Of a DNA stretch of 64,000 nt, positions 17,677 to 26,501 are shown in pieces (position 1 is the first letter of the stretch; every line of letters starts with the position of its first letter). Source of the stretch: Methanosphaera sp. BMS (GTDB lineage Archaea > Methanobacteriota > Methanobacteria > Methanobacteriales > Methanobacteriaceae); contig NZ_CP014213.1 in the NCBI RefSeq assembly GCF_003268005.1, forward strand, positions 2,129,501-2,193,500, in the 5' to 3' direction. The notes beneath the pieces were generated by a model. It ran no database searches. It was not told where the DNA came from and saw only the letters and a list, made by a program, of their open reading frames with translations. The translations under genes were made by a program, and so were the position numbers.

Positions 17677-17768
17677 GGAAAAAATAAAAAAATAACTTTC
17701 TAGAAAAAATCTGCAACAAAAAAAAATAGACACACTATATGCATGTTAAAAAAAGGGAAGGGATTAAA

Positions 17769-17786
17769 AGAGAGAAGAAACTCTCT
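17769..17786 (-). terminator. Hairpin after truncated adhesin
   Basis: AGAGAG and CTCTCT separated by 6 bases, 10 bases past the adhesin stop codon on the minus strand. Confidence 0.6.
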
Positions 17787-17796
17787 CATATATAAT

Positions 17797-18858
17797 TTAT
17801 GCTGTAACGGTTAAAGTTTTCGTATCCTCCAAGCGGTCATAGTCACTTGATATGAAAGTAGCTGTGAGGTTGTACTGTTTAGCCTTCATATCACTTGGTA
17901 ATGTGTATGTAAAGTTTACCTGATTATTGGATACTTTGGCATAGATTACCTTGCCGTTAGAGTCTTTGACTGTTTTGCCGTTGATTTTGAAGACTACCTT
18001 ACCATTGTTGATGACATTGTTACCATCTGTTAGGGTTGCTGTGAGTGTGATTGTTTCTCCAGCACTGGTGGTTATGTCTTCTGTTGTGATTGTTGGCTCT
18101 GTTGTGGTTATTGTTATTTCTGTTTTTTCGCTGGTCATCTTTTCAAGGTCACTTGAACCTGAGTATACGGCTTGTATGGTTGTGCCTTCTTTTGCCCAGC
18201 TTTCAGGTACTTCAAAGTCTTCAATAGTTGCCGTACCGTTTACTATCTTTGCATAGATTACTTTGCCGTTGGTGTTTTTTAGTGTTTTTCCGTTTACTTT
18301 GAATGTGATTTTTCCTTTGGTGATGTTTGTTGCTACTGTTTGTGTGTTTTCTGTTCCGTAGTATATGCTTGCTGTTATTGTGGTGGTTGTGCCTGCTGTG
18401 AATTCGGTTGTGTCTACTTTGAGGAAGTATTGTTTATCCGGTACTGGTTGGTTGTTTTGTACTGTGTTATTCTTTCCGGAGTCACTTACTGATTCGTCTC
18501 CTAGTCGTCCTGGGGTTACGAGGTAGTTGTTTTCTACTGTTGTGTTTTGTGTGGTTTTATCTATGAGTATTGTGTAATTGTAGTTTGTTGTGATGTTGTT
18601 TGTTGTGACATTTAGTGTGTTTTGTTCTTGGGTGTATATTCCGGTGTATGTTGAGTTTATGTTGTTGTTTGTTACTGTTACGTTGTATCCTCTTCCTATG
18701 TATACTCCTGTGGTTCTTGCTCCTAGGTAGTCGACTGTTGATCCGCTGATGCTTGTTCCGTTTACTGTGAGGTTGTTGTTGTTGATTTGTATGTTTAGTC
18801 CGATTACTCCGATTGCCATTGCGGTATCGCCGGTTGCGTTGAAGGTGTTGTTTTCTAA
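17797..18858 (-). pseudogene. Truncated adhesin-like protein (C-terminal part)
   Basis: About 350 codons of a surface protein. The N-terminal 120 residues are Asn/Thr-rich parallel beta-helix repeats (for example NNNLTVNGTS, NVTVTNNNINST). Two Ig-like repeats follow, each containing a GKVIYAK signature. There is no signal peptide and no ribosome binding site at the first ATG (18819). The frame stays adhesin-like for 13 more codons (ENNTFNATGDT) and then homology stops abruptly near 18858, before an in-frame TGA. So it is a 5'-deleted gene rather than a complete short one. Intact relatives exceed 900 residues, as at 53463. Confidence 0.75.
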
Positions 18859-19338
18859 GAGAATTACTAAATGGGTTATGAAATCGAAGAGAATTATTAT
18901 TCAGTGATGGAGGGTATCACAGTTCTTACTGAAAGTAAACGGCTAAGATAATAAGGGGTGATTTAAAAAGCAGCATAAAAGCTGAAGGAATTAAAGTGTC
19001 CGAAAATATCGGACAGTAAAAATTCCTACAAGTGAGGGTAAACTGCGTTGATAATTATTGTATAATACCTTCTTTTATTTTGAGAAGGAGGTATATATTT
19101 CTTATATTTTAATAATCTTAATGAACAATGTGTAATATTATCGGTATATGGAATCACGGTAAAAGATGTTGAAAATCATAAGTCCCCTTAAATTCATTAT
19201 AAATCATTATTATATATGTGATTTGCGAGTAGGATTATCCGATTTAATAACTTAAGTATTGGCAGTGATGTTTTTTACAGATTAACGTATAAATTTAATT
19301 TTTGAGCAATCCTGAGTAACATCACTAAAAAAAGTTTT
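18859..19338. other. Intergenic, breakpoint region with strong compound hairpin
   Basis: Begins where adhesin homology ends. A 26-codon ORF (18871-18951, MGYEIEENYYSV...) lacks a ribosome binding site and is probably the tail of a lost gene. A nested hairpin lies at 18986-19027. GTGATGTT (19266) and AACATCAC form an 8-bp inverted repeat about 40 bases apart. No intact gene is seen. Confidence 0.5.
18986..19027. other. Nested stem-loop of unknown origin
   Basis: Outer stem AGGAATT/AATTCCT encloses inner stem TGTCCGA/TCGGACA with loop AAATA. GC content is above the surroundings. It could be an RNA scaffold or end of a lost mobile element, or a terminator for whatever gene ended at 18951. Confidence 0.4.
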
Positions 19339-19356
19339 AAAGAGTATGAACTCTTT
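19339..19356 (-). terminator. Hairpin at the end of the OB-like gene
   Basis: AAAGAGT-ATGA-ACTCTTT, overlapping the last base of the coding sequence on the minus strand. Confidence 0.55.
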
Positions 19357-19745
19357 TATTTCTTGTTTCTTTTGACAACAACCTTTTCGGCCCTGATTTG
19401 TGGAGGAATGGTGTTTGTAGGATCACCTACCGTGTACACGTCTATCCGTGAGCCGGTCTTTATAGCACTGATGTTAGCCTCTACCTGTTTGTTGTCCTTG
19501 TTTTCTATAAATATCTTAGTATCGTTTCTTACTATAATTGACATATTTGATGTTTTGTTTGTCTCATCTGTTATGTAGAATGTTCCAAGCGTATTGTTTG
19601 TAAGTGTTGGACTTCCAGTAGTGTTTCCAATCACTTTAACATCTGATATGTCTGGCAGCTGGTCCATTGTAGCATAATATGTTCCAATGACAAAGCCTGC
19701 AAGAACAACCAATATTATTATCATTTGCAAAGGCGAAAGTTTCAT
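19356..19745 (-). CDS. Membrane-anchored hypothetical protein, possible beta-barrel domain
   Basis: A 129-residue protein with an N-terminal membrane helix (about 7-24, MIIILVVLAGFVIGTYYA) and an outside domain rich in beta-prone residues. Residues from RNDTKIFIENKD to ISAIKTGSRIDVYTVGD and AEKVVVKR follow the pattern of small OB-like domains found in DUF5666-type proteins, so an OB-like fold is a guess. AAGGGATTAAT precedes the ATG. Function is unknown. Confidence 0.65.
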   Translation of the reverse strand: MKLSPLQMIIILVVLAGFVIGTYYATMDQLPDISDVKVIGNTTGSPTLTNNTLGTFYITDETNKTSNMSIIVRNDTKIFIENKDNKQVEANISAIKTGSRIDVYTVGDPTNTIPPQIRAEKVVVKRNKK

Positions 19746-19839
19746 ATTAATCCCTTAATCTTTATTATTTTAATATATGTATCTTATGATAATTATATTT
19801 ATTTATAAATATTTATAGCCGTTAAAATAATCTCTTTAA

Positions 19840-21633
19840 TCAGTCTATTTTTCCTATATATGTGGCATAAAATCCATCGGTATCAGCATAAACTGGTTTA
19901 AATCCGAATTCCTTTGATTTTTCCATGGCATCCTGAATATATTGTCTTCCCCATGCGGTTATGGCCGCTCCACATTCCTTCTTGTACCACCGGAATCTGG
20001 AATAACCGTATGCTCCATACATCGAGTTGGCCAATCTCTTAAGTCCCTGTTGTTCAAAGTCAAGTGCCTTTTTCTGTTCTGGTTTTGTCTCTGTTTTCAT
20101 CAATCTCTTTATCCGCTGTCTTTCATTCAATATTTCACCGATAAGTGATGGTATAAATCCCTTAGGTTCTTTTTTGAACTTATATCCGTTCTCCGGACAT
20201 TCATAGTATTCGTCTGTTGATAAACCTTCTCCGTCCGTAATTGTATCGGGGGAGATATTCTGTGCTATGATGATGGATGGATACAGGCTTTTGAAGTCAA
20301 GGTACGCAATGTTTTCAAAAAGTCCCTTTTCCGGCTCTTTGACATATCCTCCAGCATTACGCTTGGAATTCATCCTCTGGTTGTATTCACTGCTTGTTGG
20401 CTTGTTGGGTACGATGTTGTTCATATGATATGCCTTTAGCATCAAGTACCATTCAATCATTTGACCGGTCGTCATACGTGCAATGTCGAAGAGTGGTTGG
20501 CCTACAAGTCTGCTCTGGGCAACGGTGAGAGGCGTGATTTTCTCACCAATTTCCATGGTGGTTCTTGCATCATCCATGGAGTAATCAAATAACTCCTCTA
20601 GTTGGTCGCTGTCTGAATCCCAGTACTCAAATATCTTGTCTCCCGGGACGTCTATTTTTTCCTCATCAAATAACTCAAGATATACCCTTTCCAGAGTATA
20701 ATGATCAAGTTGCATGTACTGTCTTGCAAGCAGGTATAAATCCACATGTACTCTTCCTTTAATAATACCTGCATTGTTAAATCCTCTTTTCTGGAATTTA
20801 ACGCTGCTTCCATCCACTCCCAGGTCCAATTCAACGTTCAATACATCTGCACGCTTTTTAATGTAGGGCAAGTCAAAAACGTCCGAGTTATATCCTACAA
20901 GCATGTCGGGGTTTTCTTCCTTTATCAGTTTTACAAATCCCTTAAGCATATCCTCTTCAGTGTCGAATGTTTCAACATATTCATGCCGGGACTTTTTGGT
21001 GGATAACACCTTATTTAATCCATGGTTGCTGCTTAAACTCATCATTATTATAGCGTCATCCTGTGCGTTGGGCATTCCCTGGGCATTATATACCTCAATA
21101 TCAAAACTAAGAATCTTGTTTCTGGTACTGTGTTTATGGGTATCTGCAGGACTTTCTTCCAATTTGAATAATATGACATCATCATCAATGCTCAAATTGT
21201 CATAAGTACCCTTGTCAATAGTTTTTCCATGTAATTCCAATATGTTACTTGGAGTTATCTGTTTGTCTATAAGATATCTTCTATAAAATGGTATGTCATA
21301 TTCCCTTATCTGAATGACACTTGGCAGGTCTCTTATCGTGTCTCTCAGTTTAGGCACTTCTTGCGGGTGGTCAAATATGATTTTTATAAATTCACGTTCC
21401 ACTCCGATATCAATCTTGGATTCTTTAATGCAGTTATTCAAGTCAAGCTCCTTTAATTGGCTAATGCAATTATCATAGTCATCTGACAGCACATACATAT
21501 ATGGTTTAAAGGAATCATCATATGCTATTATGTTTTCTTGGCTATCCGGGTCTATACCGAATAATCTGATGACTGCTTTATCGTTGAATGTTATATAATC
21601 AATATCGTTTAGAACAATTTTCTTAGTTTCCAT
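19840..21633 (-). CDS. polB1: DNA polymerase B, large fragment (split gene)
   Basis: Replicative family-B polymerase, large part of the two-gene enzyme known from Methanobacteriales. Proofreading exonuclease motifs appear as FDIEVYN, YNSDVFDLPYI and YSMDDARTT. Polymerase motif A is DFKSLYPSIIIAQ, and motif B region is KRLANSMYGAYGYSR. The protein ends ten residues after motif C, YADTDG, at residue 597; a single-chain enzyme continues for about 200 more. The small fragment must be encoded elsewhere; it is not in this window. No clear ribosome binding site is seen, so the mRNA may be nearly leaderless. Confidence 0.95.
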   Translation of the reverse strand: METKKIVLNDIDYITFNDKAVIRLFGIDPDSQENIIAYDDSFKPYMYVLSDDYDNCISQLKELDLNNCIKESKIDIGVEREFIKIIFDHPQEVPKLRDTIRDLPSVIQIREYDIPFYRRYLIDKQITPSNILELHGKTIDKGTYDNLSIDDDVILFKLEESPADTHKHSTRNKILSFDIEVYNAQGMPNAQDDAIIMMSLSSNHGLNKVLSTKKSRHEYVETFDTEEDMLKGFVKLIKEENPDMLVGYNSDVFDLPYIKKRADVLNVELDLGVDGSSVKFQKRGFNNAGIIKGRVHVDLYLLARQYMQLDHYTLERVYLELFDEEKIDVPGDKIFEYWDSDSDQLEELFDYSMDDARTTMEIGEKITPLTVAQSRLVGQPLFDIARMTTGQMIEWYLMLKAYHMNNIVPNKPTSSEYNQRMNSKRNAGGYVKEPEKGLFENIAYLDFKSLYPSIIIAQNISPDTITDGEGLSTDEYYECPENGYKFKKEPKGFIPSLIGEILNERQRIKRLMKTETKPEQKKALDFEQQGLKRLANSMYGAYGYSRFRWYKKECGAAITAWGRQYIQDAMEKSKEFGFKPVYADTDGFYATYIGKID

Positions 21634-21699
21634 AGAATTAAATCTATATAACTAAATATTAAAAAGTTTATATAATTATTTATAGGATTAATCAGTTAC

Positions 21700-22320
21700 A
21701 TGTGTGATATGATGACTAAGTTTAGAAAAATTAATGATGAGGACAATATCAAAAAGTTGGCTTATTGGATTTATACCACTGATGTGAAATTATTCAATAA
21801 ACTTTATACAAATAAGGCCAATTCCCTGGAGGCTATAAAAAAGTTGATTATGAGTGATTACATCAATCCATATCATAGAAATTTTATCACATTATTATAT
21901 GTGGATAAGCCTAGTGACGTAAAGGCGATGGCTTTATCGTTTAAAGGTAATAAAATAACCGTTACCCAGATGTACAAGGCGTTTTCTGATACGGGCTTTC
22001 TCAATGTTAAAAGTCCATTTCTTTTTGAGTATGTCAGCATCATATATTCATCATATATAAGCAACAATGATTATTACATGGCTAGTTTATATGTCCATAA
22101 GAATTATCGTAATAATTATATTGGAAGTAAGCTTGTGGAAAATATTAAACAGAAAGCCAGACAATCAAATTCCAACAACATGCTGATTGACGTGGCTGAT
22201 GATAAATCATCATTAATAGACTTTTATAAGAAATTGGGCTTTGAAAAAGCTAAAATGGATTATCATACATTTATCGGAAGAAGAAATGGTTATACTACAA
22301 TGGTTTATAAGATTAAATAG
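21700..22320 (+). CDS. GNAT-family N-acetyltransferase
   Basis: Transfers an acetyl group from acetyl-CoA to an unknown amine. The C-terminal half holds the fold: motif A at about 125-155 with LYVHKNYRNNYIGSKLVENI (the R/Q-x-x-G-x-G/S CoA loop) and motif B near IDFYKKLGFEKAK. The N-terminal 90 residues are helical and not conserved in an obvious way. Several ATGs lie close together (21700, 21709, 21712) with only a weak GTGTGAT, so the start is uncertain. It is 14 bases upstream of an MBL-fold gene and probably co-transcribed. Confidence 0.8.
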   Translation: MCDMMTKFRKINDEDNIKKLAYWIYTTDVKLFNKLYTNKANSLEAIKKLIMSDYINPYHRNFITLLYVDKPSDVKAMALSFKGNKITVTQMYKAFSDTGFLNVKSPFLFEYVSIIYSSYISNNDYYMASLYVHKNYRNNYIGSKLVENIKQKARQSNSNNMLIDVADDKSSLIDFYKKLGFEKAKMDYHTFIGRRNGYTTMVYKIK

Positions 22321-22334
22321 GGGGACTGTAAAGA

Positions 22335-22967
22335 ATGGAAAAAGTTGATGATATAACAATAATATTGGGCAGGGGACGTGATTCAAATTCATATATTATA
22401 GGAGATGTGTTGATTGATCCGGGTTCCGGTTTTGATATTGATTATCTAAAGTCTCAAATCAAGGAAGCCGGACTTGAAATGGACGACATTAAAAAAATTG
22501 TCAATACTCATTGTCACTACGATCATATGGGTGCTGATAAGCAGTTACAGGATGAATATGGATATGAGATATACATGCATCCCTTGGATAAGGAAAGTGT
22601 TGATAAAAAGCTTGATGACACTACGGTTGCCACATCATTTGGAATGACAACGCCGGACTTGGATATCAAACAGTTAAACGAGGGTGATATGGTGGGAGAC
22701 TATGAGGTCATACACACTCCCGGCCATACAATCGGGGGAATCTGCCTATGCAACGGTAAAAGTTTGATAAGTGGGGATACGGTATTTGCCGGTGGAAACT
22801 TTGGAAGAACGGACTTGCCTACAGGTGATTCCAGGCAAATGGCCGAGTCCATATTGAAGATAGCCGACCTTGACGTTGTACAGTTATTCCCTGGTCATGG
22901 ACCATATGCAATATCACAGGTATCCGAACAGATAGCCCTATCTGTTATGATAGCCTCCAGATTATAG
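22335..22967 (+). CDS. MBL-fold metallo-hydrolase
   Basis: A 210-residue metallo-beta-lactamase-fold protein of the glyoxalase II-like group. Zinc ligands are visible: THCHYDHMGAD (about 56-66), His in IHTPGHTIGG, Asp in ISGDTVFAGG and His in FPGHGPYA near the end. The spacing is that of small thiolester hydrolases, so cleavage of a thioester or phosphodiester is likely, but the substrate cannot be read from sequence. GGGGGA sits 8 bases ahead of the ATG, immediately after the GNAT gene. Confidence 0.88.
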   Translation: MEKVDDITIILGRGRDSNSYIIGDVLIDPGSGFDIDYLKSQIKEAGLEMDDIKKIVNTHCHYDHMGADKQLQDEYGYEIYMHPLDKESVDKKLDDTTVATSFGMTTPDLDIKQLNEGDMVGDYEVIHTPGHTIGGICLCNGKSLISGDTVFAGGNFGRTDLPTGDSRQMAESILKIADLDVVQLFPGHGPYAISQVSEQIALSVMIASRL

Positions 22968-23179
22968 GGGCTATGTTCACCTCCATTTTTCCAATTATTT
23001 TTATTTTGCTTTTAAGAACTTTTTTTTGATATTGAATTTAAGATTCATCTCTTCTTCAAATATTTTTAATAAAAATGATTCATGAAATTTGTTAAATGTA
23101 TTAATAATACATTTCACCATCATAATTACAAAAAAGACATATACTAGATTATAGTTAGTATTATATGGAGGTCATTAAT

Positions 23180-23572
23180 ATGGACGAAGAAGTAAAAAAA
23201 ATATTCACAGAACAAACCTGGTTTGTAGCAACTATGGGTGATGAACCAAATGTGGTACCTATTGGATTTAAGATGGTGGAAGATGACGGTACAATGGTTA
23301 TCGCAGATGTTGCAATGAACACAACCAGAAAAAATTTAATGGACAATGGTTTAATCGCAGTTACTGTATGTGATCCTGAAACCAAAAAAGCATATATGGC
23401 TAAAGGTAAAGTAACCTTCTTTGAAGAAGGGGAATTGGTCGATGGATTAAACAAGTTTGCCGAAGAACAGGGATTCCCATTCAGGGCAAAAGGTGCAGCA
23501 ACATTCAAACCAACAGCAGTACTTGCAAAACATCCTGGTCCTGACAACGACAAAGAAATTGAATGGATATAA
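23180..23572 (+). CDS. Pyridoxamine 5'-phosphate oxidase-fold flavoprotein
   Basis: A 130-residue split-barrel protein. TWFVATMGDEPNVVPIGFKM at the N terminus and ARGxV-like KAYMAKGKVTFFEEGE are typical of small FMN-binding PNPOx-fold proteins in methanogens, which may bind FMN or F420 and act as reductases. GGAGGT precedes ATG 23180; the in-frame ATG at 23165 lies before that site. The gene converges with the trkA-like gene, with a shared hairpin between. Confidence 0.85.
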   Translation: MDEEVKKIFTEQTWFVATMGDEPNVVPIGFKMVEDDGTMVIADVAMNTTRKNLMDNGLIAVTVCDPETKKAYMAKGKVTFFEEGELVDGLNKFAEEQGFPFRAKGAATFKPTAVLAKHPGPDNDKEIEWI

Positions 23573-23581
23573 CTCATTTTT

Positions 23582-23597
23582 AGTGTCATTTGACACT
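23582..23597. terminator. Bidirectional terminator
   Basis: AGTGTCA-TT-TGACACT followed by ten or so T on the plus strand, between two convergent genes. It can serve both. Confidence 0.75.
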
Positions 23598-23607
23598 ACT
23601 TTTTTTT

Positions 23608-24297
23608 TTATAATGATGGTAAAATGCTGTTTTTAGTAAAGTACTTTCTTGTTTTCTTAATGGCTTTTCTTTTAACCAGTACCGTGACCGTGTCATCCTC
23701 TTGCAGTATGATGTCATTGTTAGCTATCAGTTCTTCATCGTTTTTCTCACACATTATAACAATATAATCCTTTGTTGGGCTGATTTGTCCTATGGATTTG
23801 CCTATGACTTTTTTAGCTTTAACTTTTATGTCAATTAATTCACAGTCACCCTTACCGGATATTGATAAATCTGCAATGTTGGGTTTAATTATTAACTTTT
23901 CAATATTACTACATGCGGTAAGTTCCGGGCTTATAACCTCATTCAAACCTAATTTTTCAAACATCTTAATGTGCGTAGGATTAGCGGTACGTGCAATAAT
24001 CTTATTTAAGTTATAGTTTTGAGCAACCATGCCTATAAGAAGGTTCACTTCATCATTGCTTGTTGCAGCCACAATAATATCTGCCGTTTCAATACCTGCC
24101 TCTTCTAATACTTTTTTATTTGTAGCATCACCATTTATGATATTTACATCATCAAATTCTTCTTTTACGGCATCTATTACTTCCTCATGATTGTCTATTA
24201 GCGTGATGTCATAGTTTTCCTGTTTTTTAAGCAGTTTGATTAGTCGGATACCAACCTTTCCTCCACCTACTATTATTATATCTACCAACTTCTGCAC
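23608..24297 (-). CDS. trkA: TrkA-type potassium transport regulator
   Basis: Cytoplasmic NAD-binding subunit that gates a Trk/Ktr potassium channel. Residues 1-125 form the RCK_N Rossmann domain with IIIVGGGKVG, an acidic ribose-binding IDNHEE, INGDATNKKVLEEAG and VAATSNDEVN. Residues 140-225 form RCK_C with LIDIKVKAKKVIGKSIGQI. The channel subunit is not adjacent. GTG at 24297 lies only two bases after GGAG; the TTG at 24288 is a reasonable alternative start. Confidence 0.9.
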   Translation of the reverse strand: MQKLVDIIIVGGGKVGIRLIKLLKKQENYDITLIDNHEEVIDAVKEEFDDVNIINGDATNKKVLEEAGIETADIIVAATSNDEVNLLIGMVAQNYNLNKIIARTANPTHIKMFEKLGLNEVISPELTACSNIEKLIIKPNIADLSISGKGDCELIDIKVKAKKVIGKSIGQISPTKDYIVIMCEKNDEELIANNDIILQEDDTVTVLVKRKAIKKTRKYFTKNSILPSL

Positions 24298-24496
24298 GAC
24301 TCCATATGTGATTATTATTATAAAGGTTTTCTCTATTATATTATTTATTATTAGTTAAGGATTATATTTTTTTAGTATAATTTGTCAGGTTATTATAACG
24401 ATTTTTTTTATTTTTGAATTTTGACTAAATTATTAGTATTAGTGTGTATATAAATTATATATATAACCATTTTAATGTTATGTGTTGTGATAAATT

Positions 24497-25513
24497 ATGG
24501 ATTATAAAAAGCTAATAGTACTATTATCCCTCGGTATCATAATATTAATTGCTATGGTACTATTTATTGGGCCGGGTAAGATAATATCTGCATTGAAGAC
24601 AGCTAATCTTTACTATGTAATGTTTGCCATAATAATTCAATTTATTATACTGGTATTATGGAATAAACGTTGGAGTATAATCTGTGATTCATTAGATATT
24701 CCCCATAGTCAACTATCATTGTTTGCAATGACTATTGTTGGTTTGGCAGTCAATGACTTAACACCTAGTGGTCGTAGTGGTGGAGAACCAGTCAGGGCAT
24801 ATCTTTTATCAAAAGATTCCTCCATAAAGTTCAAAGAGACATTTGCAACTGTAATGGGGGATAAGTTATTTGACACGCTTCCATTTATGGTACTTGCAAT
24901 ATTTGCAATATGCTATTTAATGTTATATCTTCACTTGAGTTCTACATTATTTTCACTACTGATGGTTTCATTGATATTATTTATAGTGGTACTGTTGTTT
25001 ATAATATATATCTCAATAAATGAGGAATTTGGATTAAAAACTATCCAATGGACATTTAGGATGGCTAGACGTTTTACTTCCAAAGATCTAATAACACATG
25101 AAAAAAAGGCTGTTTCATCATTAATTGGTTTTCAAAATAGTTTAAAATATCTGATGAAAGATCGTAAATTATTGATTCAGGCTACAGTCATTTCATTTGT
25201 GGTATGGTTTTTAGAACTTTTCAGGGTATATGTGGTATTTCTGGCATTTGGACAAACCGTCTCCATTGGTATGATTGCATCAGTATTTTTAGTCTCATCA
25301 TTAATCGGTATTATTCCGGCTTTACCTGGAGGTTTAGGATCTATTGATGGTGTAATGATATTGTTGTATTCCATGGCGGGAATTTCCGCATCAATAAGTA
25401 CGGCCGCTACATTTGTAGAACGTATGATATCATTATGGATGGTTATTATTATGGGTGTAATACTATTACCATTCTATGGTAAGGATGTATTGGACAAAGT
25501 GGGATTGGATTAA
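24497..25513 (+). CDS. Flippase-like integral membrane protein (UPF0104/AglD-like)
   Basis: A 338-residue protein with about eight hydrophobic segments. The pattern LSLFAMTIVGLAVNDLTPSGRSGGEPVRAYLLSK (about 72-105) is diagnostic for the lysylphosphatidylglycerol synthase transmembrane / UPF0104 family; PALPGGLGSIDG near 272 is a second family block. In archaea such proteins are linked to lipid-bound sugar handling in surface glycosylation, so a role in moving lipid-linked precursors is plausible but not shown. GTGAT precedes the start. It has its own promoter region. Confidence 0.85.
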   Translation: MDYKKLIVLLSLGIIILIAMVLFIGPGKIISALKTANLYYVMFAIIIQFIILVLWNKRWSIICDSLDIPHSQLSLFAMTIVGLAVNDLTPSGRSGGEPVRAYLLSKDSSIKFKETFATVMGDKLFDTLPFMVLAIFAICYLMLYLHLSSTLFSLLMVSLILFIVVLLFIIYISINEEFGLKTIQWTFRMARRFTSKDLITHEKKAVSSLIGFQNSLKYLMKDRKLLIQATVISFVVWFLELFRVYVVFLAFGQTVSIGMIASVFLVSSLIGIIPALPGGLGSIDGVMILLYSMAGISASISTAATFVERMISLWMVIIMGVILLPFYGKDVLDKVGLD

Positions 25514-25595
25514 ATGCAAATCCCCCTTTTAATTATTATTTTTTTATAGGCTTATTTTATTATTTTTAATTTTTATACTGGGAAGTGATTATTTT

Positions 25596-26480
25596 ATGGA
25601 TTCAATTGTTATAGAAGATACATATGCAGAAGCATTCAAGACAAAGGCAGCTTACCTGTTAATAACAGCTGCAACCAAGGAGTTAGCATATACCGCGGCT
25701 GTTGAGGCTACCGGTTTTGCAACATCATTTATAGGTTGTCCTGCAGAGGCGGGCATAGATGAATATGTTGATGTTGATAAAACTCCAGATAACAGGCCGG
25801 GTTATTCAATAATAATCTGTCAAAACTCCACTAAAAAGGTAGAAGAACAATTATTAAACAGGATAGGACAATGCGTATTGACCGCAGCCACAACATCGGT
25901 ATTTAACTTACTGCCAGATAGTGATACTCAAACAAATCTTGGATTTAAGCTATCATTCTTTGGTGATGGATATCAGGAAAAGATTGAAAAATACGATAAA
26001 ACATTGTATAAAATACCGGTGATGAGTGGAGATTTTCTCATAGAGGAAAACTTCGGAATATGCGATGCAGTAGCTGGCGGTAATTTATATATAATGGCAA
26101 AATGTCAACAATCAGCACTTACAGCAGCTATTGCAGCAGTAAATGCAATAAAATCAGTTCCTCATGTCATAACGCCGTTTCCTGGTGGAATAGTGGCATC
26201 AGGTTCTAAGGTAGGTTCACATGAATATTCATTCATGCATGCAACTACAAATGAAGCCTACTGTCCTACATTGAAAGATAAAATAGATAACTCCAAGTTA
26301 TCATCCGACTGTAATGGCGTCTATGAAATAGTATTTGATGGACTTACTCAAGAGGATGTTGATGTTGCAACACAGAAGGCCATAACAGCTATCAAAACCA
26401 TACCTGATGTACAGGTAATATCTGCCGGTAACTTTGGAGGAAAGCTGGGTGAATATAAGATAAAGTTAATAAATGAATAA
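25596..26480 (+). CDS. ftr: Formylmethanofuran:tetrahydromethanopterin formyltransferase
   Basis: Moves the formyl group between formylmethanofuran and tetrahydromethanopterin, the second step of CO2 reduction and, in reverse, of methyl oxidation. The 294 residues match the family throughout: IEDTYAEAFKTKAA at the start, AVEATGFATSFIGCPAEAGI, GNLYIMAKCQQSALTAAIAAV, and the C-terminal FPGGIVASGSKVGS. It is a soluble cytoplasmic enzyme, usually tetrameric. GGAAGTGAT precedes ATG. The nnr gene follows after 21 bases and is probably in the same operon. Confidence 0.97.
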   Translation: MDSIVIEDTYAEAFKTKAAYLLITAATKELAYTAAVEATGFATSFIGCPAEAGIDEYVDVDKTPDNRPGYSIIICQNSTKKVEEQLLNRIGQCVLTAATTSVFNLLPDSDTQTNLGFKLSFFGDGYQEKIEKYDKTLYKIPVMSGDFLIEENFGICDAVAGGNLYIMAKCQQSALTAAIAAVNAIKSVPHVITPFPGGIVASGSKVGSHEYSFMHATTNEAYCPTLKDKIDNSKLSSDCNGVYEIVFDGLTQEDVDVATQKAITAIKTIPDVQVISAGNFGGKLGEYKIKLINE

Positions 26481-26501
26481 AACGATTAAAGAGGTAATCT
26501 G

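Larger units (their letters stand above)
17418..17796. other. Intergenic with dif-like site C
   Basis: About 380 bases between the small ORF and the end of the truncated adhesin. Contains a repeat of the AACGTGAG block, site C and the adhesin's terminator hairpin. No gene seen. Confidence 0.5.
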
